Positions 17,561-25,795 of a DNA stretch of 64,000 nt are shown in pieces (position 1 is the first letter of the stretch; every line of letters begins with the position of its first letter). Source of the DNA: Sphingomonas sp. LR60 (GTDB taxonomy: Bacteria > Pseudomonadota > Alphaproteobacteria > Sphingomonadales > Sphingomonadaceae); assembly GCF_036855935.1 (NCBI RefSeq), contig NZ_JASPFK010000001.1, positions 2,234,501-2,298,500 on the forward strand. The letters run 5' to 3'. Made by a program: the position numbers and the translations under genes. Below the pieces are notes generated by a model. That model ran no database searches, had not been told where the DNA came from, and was given only the letters and a program-made list of their open reading frames with translations.

Positions 17561-17656
17561 CGTCATTCCCGCGCAGGCGGGAATCCAGACGCGCAGTTCT
17601 GTCGATAAAGGCGAAACGTCGAAGTTCCTGGACTCCCGCCTCCGCGGAAATGACGG
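17561..17656. repeat. Inverted repeat of the CGTCATTCCCGCGCAGGCGG family
   Basis: CGTCATTCCCGCGCAGGCGG at the left end faces ACTCCCGCCTCCGCGGAAAT then GACGG at the right end, with a spacer of about 40 bases. It occupies most of the gap between the DUF808 gene and cobA. Confidence 0.8.
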
Positions 17657-17780
17657 TGGTGGCTTTGGCGCAGGTGCGACGGCGAAGGTGCGGGACCGAC
17701 AACCACAAAACCAATCCTACGCCACCACCAAGCATCGCTCGATTGCACCCCCGTCCCCCTGCCCCACATGCGGTGGCATC

Positions 17781-18569
17781 ATGGCGACGCTTCTTGATCC
17801 CGACGCGCGCGGTCGCGTCATCCTCGTCGGTGCCGGTCCCGGCGACCCCGGCCTGCTCACCGTTCGTGCGGTGGAGGCGCTGCGCTGCGCCGATGTCGTC
17901 GTCCACGACGGGCTGATCGACCCGCGCGTCCTCGATCTCGCTCCGCCCGAAGCGCATCGCATCTCGGTCGCCAAGCGCCGCGCGCGCCACACCTTGCCGC
18001 AAGAGGCGATCAACGCATTGATCGTCGCCCATGTGAAGGCGGGCAGCGTCGTCGTCCGGCTCAAGGGCGGCGACCCGTTCATCTTTGGACGCGGCGGCGA
18101 GGAGGTCGAAGCGGTGCGCGCCGCCGGCCTCGCGGTCGAGGTCATCCCCGGCGTATCGGCGGCGCTCGGCTGCGCGGCCGAGGCGATGCTGCCGCTGACG
18201 CACCGCGACCACAGCTCCGCGGTCACCTTCGTCGCCGGCCAGTGCAAGGGGCTGACCGATCAGGATTGGTCGGGGCTCGCCGGACAGGGCCGCACGCTGG
18301 TGATCTACATGGGCGTCGCGACTGCCGAGGCGATTGCCGACAAGCTGATGGCCGATGGCGTCGCGCCCGACATGCCGGTCGCGGTGCTGGAGAAGGGTAC
18401 GCTCCCCGGCCACCGCGCACTGCGCACCCTGCTCGCCGATCTCGGCGCGATGGTGTCGCGCGAGCGGGTGGCGAGCCCGGCGATCATCGTCGTCGGCGAA
18501 GTGGTCGAACTGTCCGACGCCGAGGACCGGCTGGCGGGCTATGCAAAGGTGGCGGAGACGATGGCATGA
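17781..18569 (+). CDS. cobA: Uroporphyrinogen-III C-methyltransferase
   Basis: CobA (SUMT) adds two SAM-derived methyl groups to uroporphyrinogen III, giving precorrin-2, the precursor of siroheme. The 262-residue protein shows GAGPGDPGLLT at 17-27, VRLKGGDPFIFGRGGEE and EVIPGVSAALG, the canonical SUMT blocks. The ATG at 17781 is chosen because the frame further upstream is unrelated. It heads a run cobA, DUF2849, cysI, DUF934, cysH; siroheme is the cofactor of the sulfite reductase encoded two genes down, so the operon makes both enzyme and cofactor precursor. The oxidation and chelation steps of siroheme synthesis are not encoded here. Confidence 0.93.
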   Translation: MATLLDPDARGRVILVGAGPGDPGLLTVRAVEALRCADVVVHDGLIDPRVLDLAPPEAHRISVAKRRARHTLPQEAINALIVAHVKAGSVVVRLKGGDPFIFGRGGEEVEAVRAAGLAVEVIPGVSAALGCAAEAMLPLTHRDHSSAVTFVAGQCKGLTDQDWSGLAGQGRTLVIYMGVATAEAIADKLMADGVAPDMPVAVLEKGTLPGHRALRTLLADLGAMVSRERVASPAIIVVGEVVELSDAEDRLAGYAKVAETMA

Positions 18570-18862
18570 GGCTGGTGACCGGCAACGATCTGGCGAGCGG
18601 CGACGTCGTCTGGTGGACCGGCCGCGACTGGTCGCGCCACATCGGCGACGCCAGCGACGCCGGTGAGCGCGCCGAGGCGATCGCGCGCGAGGAAGAGGCG
18701 GCGCGCCGCGTCAACGTCCCCTATGTGATCGAGGCGAGCGAGACCCCCGATGGTCCGCGCCCGGCGCACATCAAGGACCGCATCCGCGCGCTCGGCCCGA
18801 CCGTCCGCCCCGACCTGACGCTCAAGCCCGCCGACGCCCATGCGGGCGACTGGGTGATCTGA
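18566..18862 (+). CDS. DUF2849 protein
   Basis: A 98-residue protein matching the DUF2849 family that sits next to cysI in many alphaproteobacteria. Features are the N-terminal RLVTGNDLASGDVVWW strand pattern and a WSRHIGDA block. Its ATG overlaps the cobA stop (ATGA). Constant association with sulfite reductase suggests a small accessory role in sulfate assimilation, but none is established. Confidence 0.8.
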   Translation: MRLVTGNDLASGDVVWWTGRDWSRHIGDASDAGERAEAIAREEEAARRVNVPYVIEASETPDGPRPAHIKDRIRALGPTVRPDLTLKPADAHAGDWVI

Positions 18863-18902
18863 ACCCCTCCCCGCCATTTGCGCGGGGATCGAGGAAGCAA
18901 CG

Positions 18903-20534
18903 ATGTACAAGTACGACGAATATGATCAGTCGATCGTCGATGCGAGGGTCGAGGAGTTTCGCGACCAGTGCCAGCGCCGGCTGTCGGGCGAGCTGAGCGA
19001 GGATCAGTTCAAGCCGCTGCGGCTGATGAACGGTCTCTACCTTCAACTGCACGCCTATATGCTGCGCGTCGCAGTACCTTATGGCACGCTCAATGCCCGA
19101 CAGATGCGGATGCTGGCGCATGTCGCGCGCAAGTACGACCGCGGCTACGGCCATTTCACCACCCGCCAGAACATCCAGTACAATTGGATCAAGCTGGAGG
19201 ACGCCGCCGACATCCTCGCCGAGCTGGCGACGGTGGAGATGCACGCGATCCAGACCAGCGGCAATTGCATCCGCAACATTAGCTCGGACCAGTTCGCGGG
19301 CGCTGCCGCCGACGAGGTGACCGACCCGCGTCCTTTCGCGGAGTTGCTGCGGCAGTGGAGCACGTTCCACCCCGAATTCACTTACCTGCCGCGAAAGTTC
19401 AAGATCGCGGTGATCGCCGCTGACGAGGATCGCGCGGCGATGCGGCTGCACGACATCGGGCTACAGTTGCTCGAGCGTGACGGCGTGCTTGGCGCCAAGG
19501 TGTACGTCGGCGGCGGCATGGGCCGCACCCCGATGATCGCGCCGGAGATCAAGGACTTCATCCCCGCCGATCAGCTGATGAGCTATCTGGAGGCGTGCCT
19601 GCGCGTCTACAATCGCTACGGTCGGCGCGACAATATCTACAAGGCGCGGATCAAGATCCTGATCCACGAACTCGGCGCCGACAAATACCGCGCCGAGGTC
19701 GAGGAGGAATTCGCGCAGGTGCGCCAGCTCGGCATCGATCCGCCCGCCGCCGAACTGGCGCGGATCAGCCAGATGTTCGCCCCACCCGCCTTTTCCGCCG
19801 ACGACGGCGCGGTCGCCGACCGCAGCGACCCGGACTTCGCTGTATGGCTCGACCAGAACGTCCGCCCGCACAAGCAGCCCGGCCATGCGATCGTCACCGT
19901 CTCGCTCAAGCCGATCGGCGGCATCCCCGGCGATGCCTCCGCCGAGCAGATCGACGTGATGGCCGACCTCGCGGAGCGCTACAGCTTCGACGAGCTACGC
20001 GTCACCCATGCGCAGAACATCGTCCTGCCGCACGTCCGCGTCGCCGACCTCAAGCCGGTGTGGGAGGCGCTCACCGAGGCCGGGCTCGCCGACGCGAACC
20101 TCGACCTCATCAGCGACATCATCGCCTGCCCCGGCCTCGATTATTGCGCGCTCGCCAATGCGCGCTCGATCCCGCTCGCGCAGAAGATCGGGCAACGCTT
20201 CGCCGATCTCCATCGCCAGCGCGATCTGGGCGAGTTGAAGCTCAAGATCAGCGGCTGCATCAACGCCTGCGGCCACCATCACGCCGGGCACATCGGCATC
20301 CTCGGCGTCGACCGGAAGGGCACCGAGAATTATCAGCTGCTGCTCGGAGGTTCGGGCGCCGAAGACGTGTCGCTGGGCAAGATCACCGGCCCCGGCTTCG
20401 ACGAGGACGGCGTGGTCGATGCGATCGAGCGCGTGACCGACACCTATGTCCGCATCCGCGAAACCGGCGAGCGCTTCGTCGACACCTATCGCCGCGTGGG
20501 AATGCAGCCGTTCAAGGAGGCGATCTATGGTTGA
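18903..20534 (+). CDS. cysI: Sulfite reductase hemoprotein (nitrite/sulfite reductase family)
   Basis: A 543-residue siroheme and 4Fe-4S enzyme that reduces sulfite to sulfide. The cluster/siroheme ligands are in two motifs near the C-terminus: C-x5-C (IACPGLDYC) and C-x3-C (SGCINACGHHHAGHIG). FTTRQNIQYNW and ISSDQFAGAAADEVTDPRPF are the nitrite/sulfite reductase ferredoxin-like half-domain segments in the N-terminal half. GAGGAAG precedes the ATG at 18903. Length and motifs fit the single-subunit alphaproteobacterial type. The operon context with cysH makes sulfite more likely than nitrite as substrate. Confidence 0.93.
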   Translation: MYKYDEYDQSIVDARVEEFRDQCQRRLSGELSEDQFKPLRLMNGLYLQLHAYMLRVAVPYGTLNARQMRMLAHVARKYDRGYGHFTTRQNIQYNWIKLEDAADILAELATVEMHAIQTSGNCIRNISSDQFAGAAADEVTDPRPFAELLRQWSTFHPEFTYLPRKFKIAVIAADEDRAAMRLHDIGLQLLERDGVLGAKVYVGGGMGRTPMIAPEIKDFIPADQLMSYLEACLRVYNRYGRRDNIYKARIKILIHELGADKYRAEVEEEFAQVRQLGIDPPAAELARISQMFAPPAFSADDGAVADRSDPDFAVWLDQNVRPHKQPGHAIVTVSLKPIGGIPGDASAEQIDVMADLAERYSFDELRVTHAQNIVLPHVRVADLKPVWEALTEAGLADANLDLISDIIACPGLDYCALANARSIPLAQKIGQRFADLHRQRDLGELKLKISGCINACGHHHAGHIGILGVDRKGTENYQLLLGGSGAEDVSLGKITGPGFDEDGVVDAIERVTDTYVRIRETGERFVDTYRRVGMQPFKEAIYG

Positions 20535-20988
20535 TGCGTTCGAGGTCGACCTGATCGACGACCGCGCCCATCTGCGCTTTCGCGACGGCGCGACGCATGA
20601 AGAGCCGGCGGTGACGCTCGACGCCTTCCTAGCGGGACAGTCGAACGCCACCGCGGTGCGGATCGAACCCGGCGACGATGCCCGCGCGCTGATCCCGCAC
20701 CTCGCGCGGCTCGCGTTGATCGAGGTGTCGTTCCCGACCTTCCGCGACGGACGCGGCTATTCGGTCGCACGGATCCTGCGCGAGGCAGGCTATGCCGGCG
20801 AGCTGCGTGCCGAAGGCGACGTGCTGGTCGACCAGATCCCGCTGATGCGCCGCTGCGGCTTCGACGCCTTCGCGCCGCACGCGGCGGTCGACCCGGTCGT
20901 GCTCAAGCGATCGCTGGAGCGCTACGATCACGTCTATCAAAAGGCCGCCGATGCGGCGGTCCCGGTGTGGAAATTGCGTCATGGGTGA
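20527..20988 (+). CDS. DUF934 protein, sulfate-assimilation associated
   Basis: A 153-residue DUF934 protein; these lie between cysI and cysH in many proteobacteria and are sometimes labelled oxidoreductase-like, with no proven activity. The family block FPTFRDGRGYSVARILRE is clear, as is a later LMRRCGFDAF segment. It overlaps cysI by 8 bases and cysH by 8 bases, so all three are translated in step. Confidence 0.85.
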   Translation: MVDAFEVDLIDDRAHLRFRDGATHEEPAVTLDAFLAGQSNATAVRIEPGDDARALIPHLARLALIEVSFPTFRDGRGYSVARILREAGYAGELRAEGDVLVDQIPLMRRCGFDAFAPHAAVDPVVLKRSLERYDHVYQKAADAAVPVWKLRHG

Positions 20989-21754
20989 GCCGGCTCACGA
21001 TCTGCCCCTTCACGATCTCGACGTCATCGACGTCCGCCCCGCCTTCACCGCTGCCGACGCCGCGACGATGCAGGAGCGGTTCGAGGGCGTCTCGGCACCA
21101 GACATGCTGCGCGAGCTGCTGACCGGCGAGTTGGCGGGGCGCATCGCCGCGGTATCGTCGTTCGGTGCGGAATCCGCCGTGCTGCTGCACATGATCGCGG
21201 CGGTCGATCGCGACGTGCCGGTGATCTTCACCAACACGCAGAAGATGTTCGGCGAAACCTTGGCCTATCGTGACGAATTGTCCGAACGACTGGGGCTGAC
21301 CGACCTGCGCGTATTCCGCCCCGATCCGCGATTGCTGCGCCTGAAGGACGAAAAGGGGCTGCGCTGGTCCTACGATCCCGACGGCTGCTGCGAGCTGCGT
21401 AAGGTCGAGCCGCTGCGCCGCGCGCTGTTGCCGTTTCAGTCGTGGATTTCCGGCCGCAAGGGCTTCCAGGCGAAGACCCGCAAGGCGCTGCCGCGCTTCG
21501 AGGAGGATGAGGGCCGGTTGAAGATCAACCCGCTCGCCGACTGGTCGAAGGAAAAGCTCGACAGCTATTTTGCCGAGCATGATCTGCCGCGGCACCCGCT
21601 CGAGACGCAGGGCTATCTGTCGATCGGCTGCGCGCCATGCACGTCGAAGGTCCGCCCCGGCGAAGACCCGCGCGCCGGGCGCTGGCGCGGCTGGGACAAG
21701 GTCGAGTGCGGCATCCACGTCGCGGAGAAGCCGGGCGAAGAACCGGCGTTCTGA
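20981..21754 (+). CDS. cysH: Adenylyl-sulfate (APS) reductase, iron-sulfur type
   Basis: CysH reduces APS or PAPS to sulfite. The 257-residue protein has the nucleotide-binding segment SSFGAES (59-65), the TNTQKMFGETLAYR block and two cysteine pairs, Cys136-Cys137 and Cys217-x2-Cys220 (GCAPC), which ligate a 4Fe-4S cluster; this cluster marks the APS-using assimilatory subtype. The catalytic Cys243 is in the C-terminal ECGIH motif. It ends the cobA-cysI operon. No sulfate adenylyltransferase gene is in the window. Confidence 0.93.
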   Translation: MGEPAHDLPLHDLDVIDVRPAFTAADAATMQERFEGVSAPDMLRELLTGELAGRIAAVSSFGAESAVLLHMIAAVDRDVPVIFTNTQKMFGETLAYRDELSERLGLTDLRVFRPDPRLLRLKDEKGLRWSYDPDGCCELRKVEPLRRALLPFQSWISGRKGFQAKTRKALPRFEEDEGRLKINPLADWSKEKLDSYFAEHDLPRHPLETQGYLSIGCAPCTSKVRPGEDPRAGRWRGWDKVECGIHVAEKPGEEPAF

Positions 21755-21768
21755 GCGGAACGCTGCCC

Positions 21769-21901
21769 GTCATCCCCGCGCAGGCAGGGGCCTATGGCTG
21801 TAGCGTTCTGCCCAGACGCTTGTCACGGCGACCGATCACTTTGTGACAGATGGTGCATCGGGACGGTAAAGACATGGGCCCCTGCCTGCGCAGGGGCGAC
21901 A
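21769..21901. repeat. Paired inverted repeat of the CCCCGCGCAGGCAGGGGCC family
   Basis: CGTCATCCCCGCGCAGGCAG at 21769 faces GGGCCCCTGCCTGCGCAGGG ending about 21901. Fills the gap between the convergent cysH and TRIC genes. The same family recurs at 56393-56522. Confidence 0.8.
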
Positions 21902-21906
21902 CGTAC

Positions 21907-22542
21907 CTACCCCTCCCCATAAGCCGGCAGCGCCAGCTTGAACCGGATCGCCGCGGCCCGCAGCGCGAAGCCGGCGACCGCTGCGATTACCGCGGCATGC
22001 CACGGCACCATCCCCAATTCGCGTAGCCCCACGTAGCAGCCCGCCGCCAGCGCGGCGGCGGTGACGTATAATTCCGGGCGCATCAGGATCGACGGCTCGC
22101 CCGCCAAGACGTCCCGGATGATCCCGCCGACGCAGCCGGTCACCACGCCCATCAGCGCGGCGGGCAGCGGCGGCACGCCATAACCGAGCGCCTTGGCCGC
22201 GCCATAGACCGCATAGGCGGCGAGCCCGACCGCGTCGAACCAGTCGAGCGCTGCGCCGCGCCACCATCGTTCCGGTGTGCTCCAGATCACCCCCGCCACG
22301 ATCAGGCACACCGCCGCGACGCGCGAGTCGTGCACCCAGAACACCGGCGCGCCGATCAGCAGGTCGCGCACCGTTCCACCACCGACCCCGGTGATGAGCG
22401 CGAAGAAGGCCAGCGTCACCGGCGTCTGCGCGCGCCGGGCGGCCGCCAGCGCGCCCGATGCGGCGAACACCGCCAACCCCGCCACATCCAGCCACGGCGC
22501 GAACGCAGGCAGCAACACGACCGGATCGAGCGGCGGGGTCAT
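21907..22542 (-). CDS. TRIC-type cation channel family protein (UPF0126)
   Basis: A 211-residue membrane protein with two tandem repeats of three helices, as in bacterial trimeric intracellular cation channels (YicG/UPF0126). Each repeat carries the glycine signature: ALITGVGGGTVRDLLIG in the first and VTGCVGGIIRDVLAGEPSIL in the second. The ATG at 22542 overlaps the stop of the thioesterase gene upstream (ATGA). Prokaryotic TRIC proteins conduct potassium; a physiological role here is not known. Confidence 0.9.
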   Translation of the reverse strand: MTPPLDPVVLLPAFAPWLDVAGLAVFAASGALAAARRAQTPVTLAFFALITGVGGGTVRDLLIGAPVFWVHDSRVAAVCLIVAGVIWSTPERWWRGAALDWFDAVGLAAYAVYGAAKALGYGVPPLPAALMGVVTGCVGGIIRDVLAGEPSILMRPELYVTAAALAAGCYVGLRELGMVPWHAAVIAAVAGFALRAAAIRFKLALPAYGEG

Positions 22543-22922
22543 CCGCTTGCGCGCTCGATCAGATAGTTCATGCGTGCGCTGGCGATCGGACGCGCGCGAT
22601 CGTCCTGCCACGCCACAGCGGTGACGGTCGCGATCCGCGCGCCGAGCCGCGTGATCTCGCCCGCCGCGCGCGTGACGTGATCGCGTCCGCCGCGCATGAA
22701 GTCGACGGTGGCGTTGATCGGCTTGATCCGCGCCTCTTCGGCAGCGAGCGCATGACGCACCGCCGCCACCGCCGCGACCTCCAGCAGGCCGGCGATCGCG
22801 CCGCCCTGCAGATAGCCGGGACGCCCGACGACATGTTGTCCGAACGGCATCACGATCTCCGGCGCGCCGTCGACCAGCTCCAGCGTGACACCCAGCAATT
22901 GCGCATAAGGCGGCAGCGTCAC
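22539..22922 (-). CDS. PaaI-like hotdog thioesterase
   Basis: A 127-residue hotdog-fold acyl-CoA thioesterase of the PaaI type. The GYLQGGAIAGLLEVAA segment is the long-helix region (GGxxxxLxD-type), with LEVAA where Asp is often found, followed by PINATVDFMRGG. It overlaps a second, distantly related thioesterase gene upstream and the TRIC gene downstream, both by ATGA. Substrate unknown. Confidence 0.8.
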   Translation of the reverse strand: MTLPPYAQLLGVTLELVDGAPEIVMPFGQHVVGRPGYLQGGAIAGLLEVAAVAAVRHALAAEEARIKPINATVDFMRGGRDHVTRAAGEITRLGARIATVTAVAWQDDRARPIASARMNYLIERASG

Positions 22923-23371
22923 GCGGCCACCCGCGGATAGCTGCCCGCGGTCGCCATGAACGTGGCCGCGACATGGGCGACCGGATCGTCAGGGTCGCCA
23001 TCATGCGCGATCCCGCGCGTGAACGCGATCGAGCGGGTCAGGCGCAGGCACTCGCCGCGGCCGATCACGGTCTGATGCGGACGCGCGGGCCGCAGATAGT
23101 CGATGCGCAGATCGAGCGTGGCGTGTGCGACGAAGGCGTTGCAGCGATGCCAGACCGCAAGGCTGGTCGCGACGTCCATGAGCGCGATGATCGGACCGGA
23201 CGCGATGATGCCGGTCTCTTCGTCGCCGACCAGATCGGCGTGCCACGGTTGTGCGACCTCGATCCAGTCGTCGCCATGCGCATGATAACGCTGCCCAAGA
23301 CGGCCGCCATGGCCGGCGACCGACGGGGTCTCCAGCAGGTAGCGTGCCATTACGGTGGGGTTCCAGTCCAT
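22919..23371 (-). CDS. PaaI-like hotdog thioesterase, second copy
   Basis: A 150-residue hotdog-fold protein with GIIASGPIIALMDVATSLAV, a better match to the PaaI active-site helix (catalytic Asp in MDVAT), and LDLRIDYLRPARP. The ATG at 23371 (MDWNPTVMARY) is chosen; upstream codons in frame look non-coding. It heads a three-gene run with the other thioesterase and the TRIC channel. The two thioesterases may form a heteromer, which is inference from their overlap. Confidence 0.8.
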   Translation of the reverse strand: MDWNPTVMARYLLETPSVAGHGGRLGQRYHAHGDDWIEVAQPWHADLVGDEETGIIASGPIIALMDVATSLAVWHRCNAFVAHATLDLRIDYLRPARPHQTVIGRGECLRLTRSIAFTRGIAHDGDPDDPVAHVAATFMATAGSYPRVAA

Positions 23372-23548
23372 CGCTCGCCCTCTACACGGCCACCGACGCG
23401 GCGCAATATTGCTTCGATCCAAGCTGTTTAGTCGGCTCGTGCCCGTAGCTGTCCCAGGATGAACGCGATGTTGTTTCATGTTCATGCAACTGCGCTAAAG
23501 GAAACACGTTTCGGTCGCATCACGATTCAATGAACGGGAGAATTTTTC

Positions 23549-23854
23549 ATGCGTAAACTCATGCTTGCCTTTGGCGCGGTCGCAATGGTTGCTCCGACGC
23601 TGGTCGCCACCACAGTCGATGCCGATGCGCAGCGTCGCCACAAATATCGCGAGTGGCGCGGTAACGACGGCCGCCTGCGCTGCCGTAAGCCCGACGGCAC
23701 CACCGGTTTGGTGGTCGGCGCGGTCGCGGGTGGCCTGCTCGGCCGCACGATCGACACGCGGGGTGACCGCACGCTGGGCACGGTACTGGGCGGCGTCGGC
23801 GGCGCGCTCGCCGGGCGCGAGATCGAGCGCAGCGGCAAGCGTCAGTGCCGTTGA
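23549..23854 (+). CDS. Glycine-zipper 2TM-domain exported protein
   Basis: A 101-residue exported protein. Signal peptide at about 1-28 (MLAFGAVAMVAPTLVATTVD then ADAQ). The body has RCRKPDGTTGLVVGAVAGGL followed by a second glycine zipper (GTVLGGVGGALAGREIE), the Rick_17kDa/glycine-zipper-2TM arrangement, and ends with Cys-Arg. Closely related to the 24495-25064 protein, which shares the DGTTGL block. Likely envelope-associated. A terminator follows at 23907-23945. Confidence 0.8.
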   Translation: MRKLMLAFGAVAMVAPTLVATTVDADAQRRHKYREWRGNDGRLRCRKPDGTTGLVVGAVAGGLLGRTIDTRGDRTLGTVLGGVGGALAGREIERSGKRQCR

Positions 23855-23906
23855 GGCAGTGAATTGTCGTCGATCGGTGCGCCTTTCTCGCCCGATCGAC
23901 GTTGAG

Positions 23907-23945
23907 GGGGCGCGAACCGTGGCAGCACGGCTCGCGCCCTTTTTC
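23907..23945 (+). terminator. Rho-independent terminator
   Basis: Stem GGGCGCGAACCGTG / CACGGCTCGCGCCC (one mismatch), 4-base loop, then TTTTT. It separates the glycine-zipper gene from osmC. Confidence 0.85.
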
Positions 23946-23968
23946 GTGTGACGACAAGGAGAGCGAAT

Positions 23969-24397
23969 ATGCCTACCCGCAGCGGATCGGCACGGTACGA
24001 AGGTTTCGGCAAGGACGGCAACGGCTGGACATCGACACAGTCGGGCGTGCTCAGCGACACGCGCTATGGCTTCGGCTCGCGGTTCGAGGACGGTCCGGGC
24101 ACCAACCCCGAAGAATTGATCGCCGCCGCTCACGCCAGTTGCTTCACGATGGCGCTCAGCTTCGCGCTTGCCGGCGCCGGCTATAATGACGGAACGCTGG
24201 AGACCGATGCACGCGTCACCGTCGACAAGGACGGCGACGGCTTCACGATCACGTCGTCAAAGCTGAACCTGAAGGCAAAGGTGCCGGGTATCGACGCCGA
24301 CGAATTCGCGCGCATTGCCGAGGAAGCCAAGGCAAACTGCCCGGTATCGAAGTTGTTGAAGGCCGAAATCAGCCTGACGCATGAACTCACGCAATAA
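23969..24397 (+). CDS. OsmC/Ohr family peroxide reductase
   Basis: A 142-residue thiol-dependent hydroperoxide-reducing protein of the OsmC subfamily. The peroxidatic and resolving cysteines are Cys58 (HASCFTMALS) and Cys124 (ANCPVSKLL). The N-terminal GTNPEELIAAAH block is typical. AAGGAG sits 7 bases upstream of the ATG at 23969. Flanked by two related glycine-zipper genes, which suggests a shared stress theme, though each has its own terminator. Confidence 0.9.
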   Translation: MPTRSGSARYEGFGKDGNGWTSTQSGVLSDTRYGFGSRFEDGPGTNPEELIAAAHASCFTMALSFALAGAGYNDGTLETDARVTVDKDGDGFTITSSKLNLKAKVPGIDADEFARIAEEAKANCPVSKLLKAEISLTHELTQ

Positions 24398-24494
24398 TGT
24401 CCCGCAAGTGAACGCAAGGTAGTATTGTGTTCACGCAACTCGCATCCGCCGTCATCGTTCTCCCCTCACTCTGTTTATCTGAAGGGAGCAAGTG

Positions 24495-25064
24495 ATGCGT
24501 ATCATCATGGCGGCGGTGCTTGGAGCGACGGCATTGACCTCGATATCGGTCGCACCCGCGCAGGCACAGCGCCCGCGCGACGCGAACCGCGAATATCGCG
24601 AAGATGTTCGGGACGCGCGTCAGGAATATCGCGAGGATCTGCGCGGTGCCGACTCGCGGCGTGACGTGCGCAATGCGCGTCGCGAATATCGCGATAGCGT
24701 CCGTGACGCACAGCGCGACCGCAACGACAGCCTTCGCGACTGGCGCCAGTCGCGACGCTACGACTATAACAAGCTCGAAGCCGGCCAACGCCGTTACTAT
24801 GCCGATCGTTATTACCGCGACGGCCGCTACTATCAGCAGCGCGCACTGAGCCGGAACGATCGCATCTATCGCGGCAACAATGGCCGGTATTACTGCCGTC
24901 GCAACGACGGGACGACCGGGCTGATTGTCGGTGGCCTGGCCGGCGGCGCGCTCGGCAATGTCATTGCTGGTGGCGGGTCGCGGCTGCTCGGCACGCTGAT
25001 CGGCGCGGGCGGTGGTGCGCTGCTTGGCCAGCGTATCGACCGCGGTCAGGTGGTCTGCCGATAG
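24495..25064 (+). CDS. Glycine-zipper exported protein with charged N-terminal repeats
   Basis: A 189-residue exported protein. After the signal peptide (MRIIMAAVLGATALTSISVA...AQAQ) comes a strongly charged helical region with repeated EYRxDxRDA units (REYREDVRDAR, QEYREDLRGAD, REYRDSVRDAQ), then a Tyr-rich stretch, then CRRNDGTTGLIVGGLAGGAL and a second glycine zipper, ending in Cys-Arg. The last 60 residues parallel the 23549-23854 protein. GGGAG precedes the ATG. Probably outer-membrane or periplasm associated; function unknown. Terminator at 25071-25101. Confidence 0.8.
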   Translation: MRIIMAAVLGATALTSISVAPAQAQRPRDANREYREDVRDARQEYREDLRGADSRRDVRNARREYRDSVRDAQRDRNDSLRDWRQSRRYDYNKLEAGQRRYYADRYYRDGRYYQQRALSRNDRIYRGNNGRYYCRRNDGTTGLIVGGLAGGALGNVIAGGGSRLLGTLIGAGGGALLGQRIDRGQVVCR

Positions 25065-25070
25065 AAGCGA

Positions 25071-25101
25071 AAGCGCCCGGCCGCGTGCCGGGCGCTTCTT
25101 T
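25071..25101. terminator. Terminator between convergent genes
   Basis: Perfect stem AAGCGCCCGGC / GCCGGGCGCTT with a 5-base loop and a CTTT tail, starting 6 bases after the upstream stop. Confidence 0.85.
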
Positions 25102-25116
25102 CCGGCTCGTCTTCGA

Positions 25117-25338
25117 TCAGATCAGTCCGCCACCCAGCATCAGGCGCAGGCCGAAGATCAGGATCAGGACCAGGTTGAGGTTGCGTCCACCGTTGCGTGA
25201 CGACAAGGCGCCGACGGCTGCGCCGACCACCGCGATCGGAATGACGAACCAATAGCCCCAGGCGAAGAATGGCAGGAACGGCACGATCCCGAGCAGGAGC
25301 GCGACGAGGCCGATGACGATCGAGATCAGGTTGAGCAT
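25117..25338 (-). CDS. Small hypothetical membrane protein
   Basis: A 73-residue protein with two hydrophobic segments (about 3-24 and 27-48) and a third shorter one near the C-terminus (LVLILIFGLRLMLGG). The frame continues upstream to 25386, but the ATG at 25338 (MLNLISIVIGLVALL) fits the membrane segment. No family recognised. Convergent with the glycine-zipper gene. Confidence 0.6.
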   Translation of the reverse strand: MLNLISIVIGLVALLLGIVPFLPFFAWGYWFVIPIAVVGAAVGALSSRNGGRNLNLVLILIFGLRLMLGGGLI

Positions 25339-25429
25339 GGACGGAACATGGCGCTTCCGCCGGTGTCTTGCAAGAACAAGACACACCTAACCTGTCGCCA
25401 ACGCCAGGCCGACGCGCAATAGAGCGGCC

Positions 25430-25759
25430 ATGGCTTATCTGTTCCTGCTGATCGCGATCGTCGCCGAGGTTACCGCCACCTCGGCGTTGAAGCAGTCGAA
25501 CGGCTTCACCCGCATTTGGCCATCGGTAGTGACGGTGGCGGGATACGCGATCGCCTTCTATCTGTTGTCACTCACCTTGCGGACGATGCCGACCGGGATC
25601 GCCTATGCGATCTGGTCCGGGGTCGGAATCGTGCTGGTCACCGCGGTGGCGTGGCTCTGGCACGGGCAGCGGCTCGACGCTGCGGCGATCATCGGCATGG
25701 CGCTGATCATCGCGGGCGTGCTGGTGATGAACCTGTTCTCGCACGACGCGCACGGCTGA
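25430..25759 (+). CDS. Small multidrug resistance (SMR) family transporter
   Basis: A 109-residue four-helix proton-coupled exporter of the EmrE/QacE/SugE family. The essential Glu13 lies in the first helix within [17 protein letters not shown], and helix 4 ends [14 protein letters not shown]. The W in the third-helix region ([16 protein letters not shown]) matches the drug-exporting subtype (EmrE-like, guanidinium or quaternary ammonium), not clearly distinguishing between them. Followed closely by crcB. Confidence 0.9.
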   Translation: MAYLFLLIAIVAEVTATSALKQSNGFTRIWPSVVTVAGYAIAFYLLSLTLRTMPTGIAYAIWSGVGIVLVTAVAWLWHGQRLDAAAIIGMALIIAGVLVMNLFSHDAHG

Positions 25760-25795
25760 TTTCCCTTGAACGCCGAAACGCGATAGGGCGCGGCG

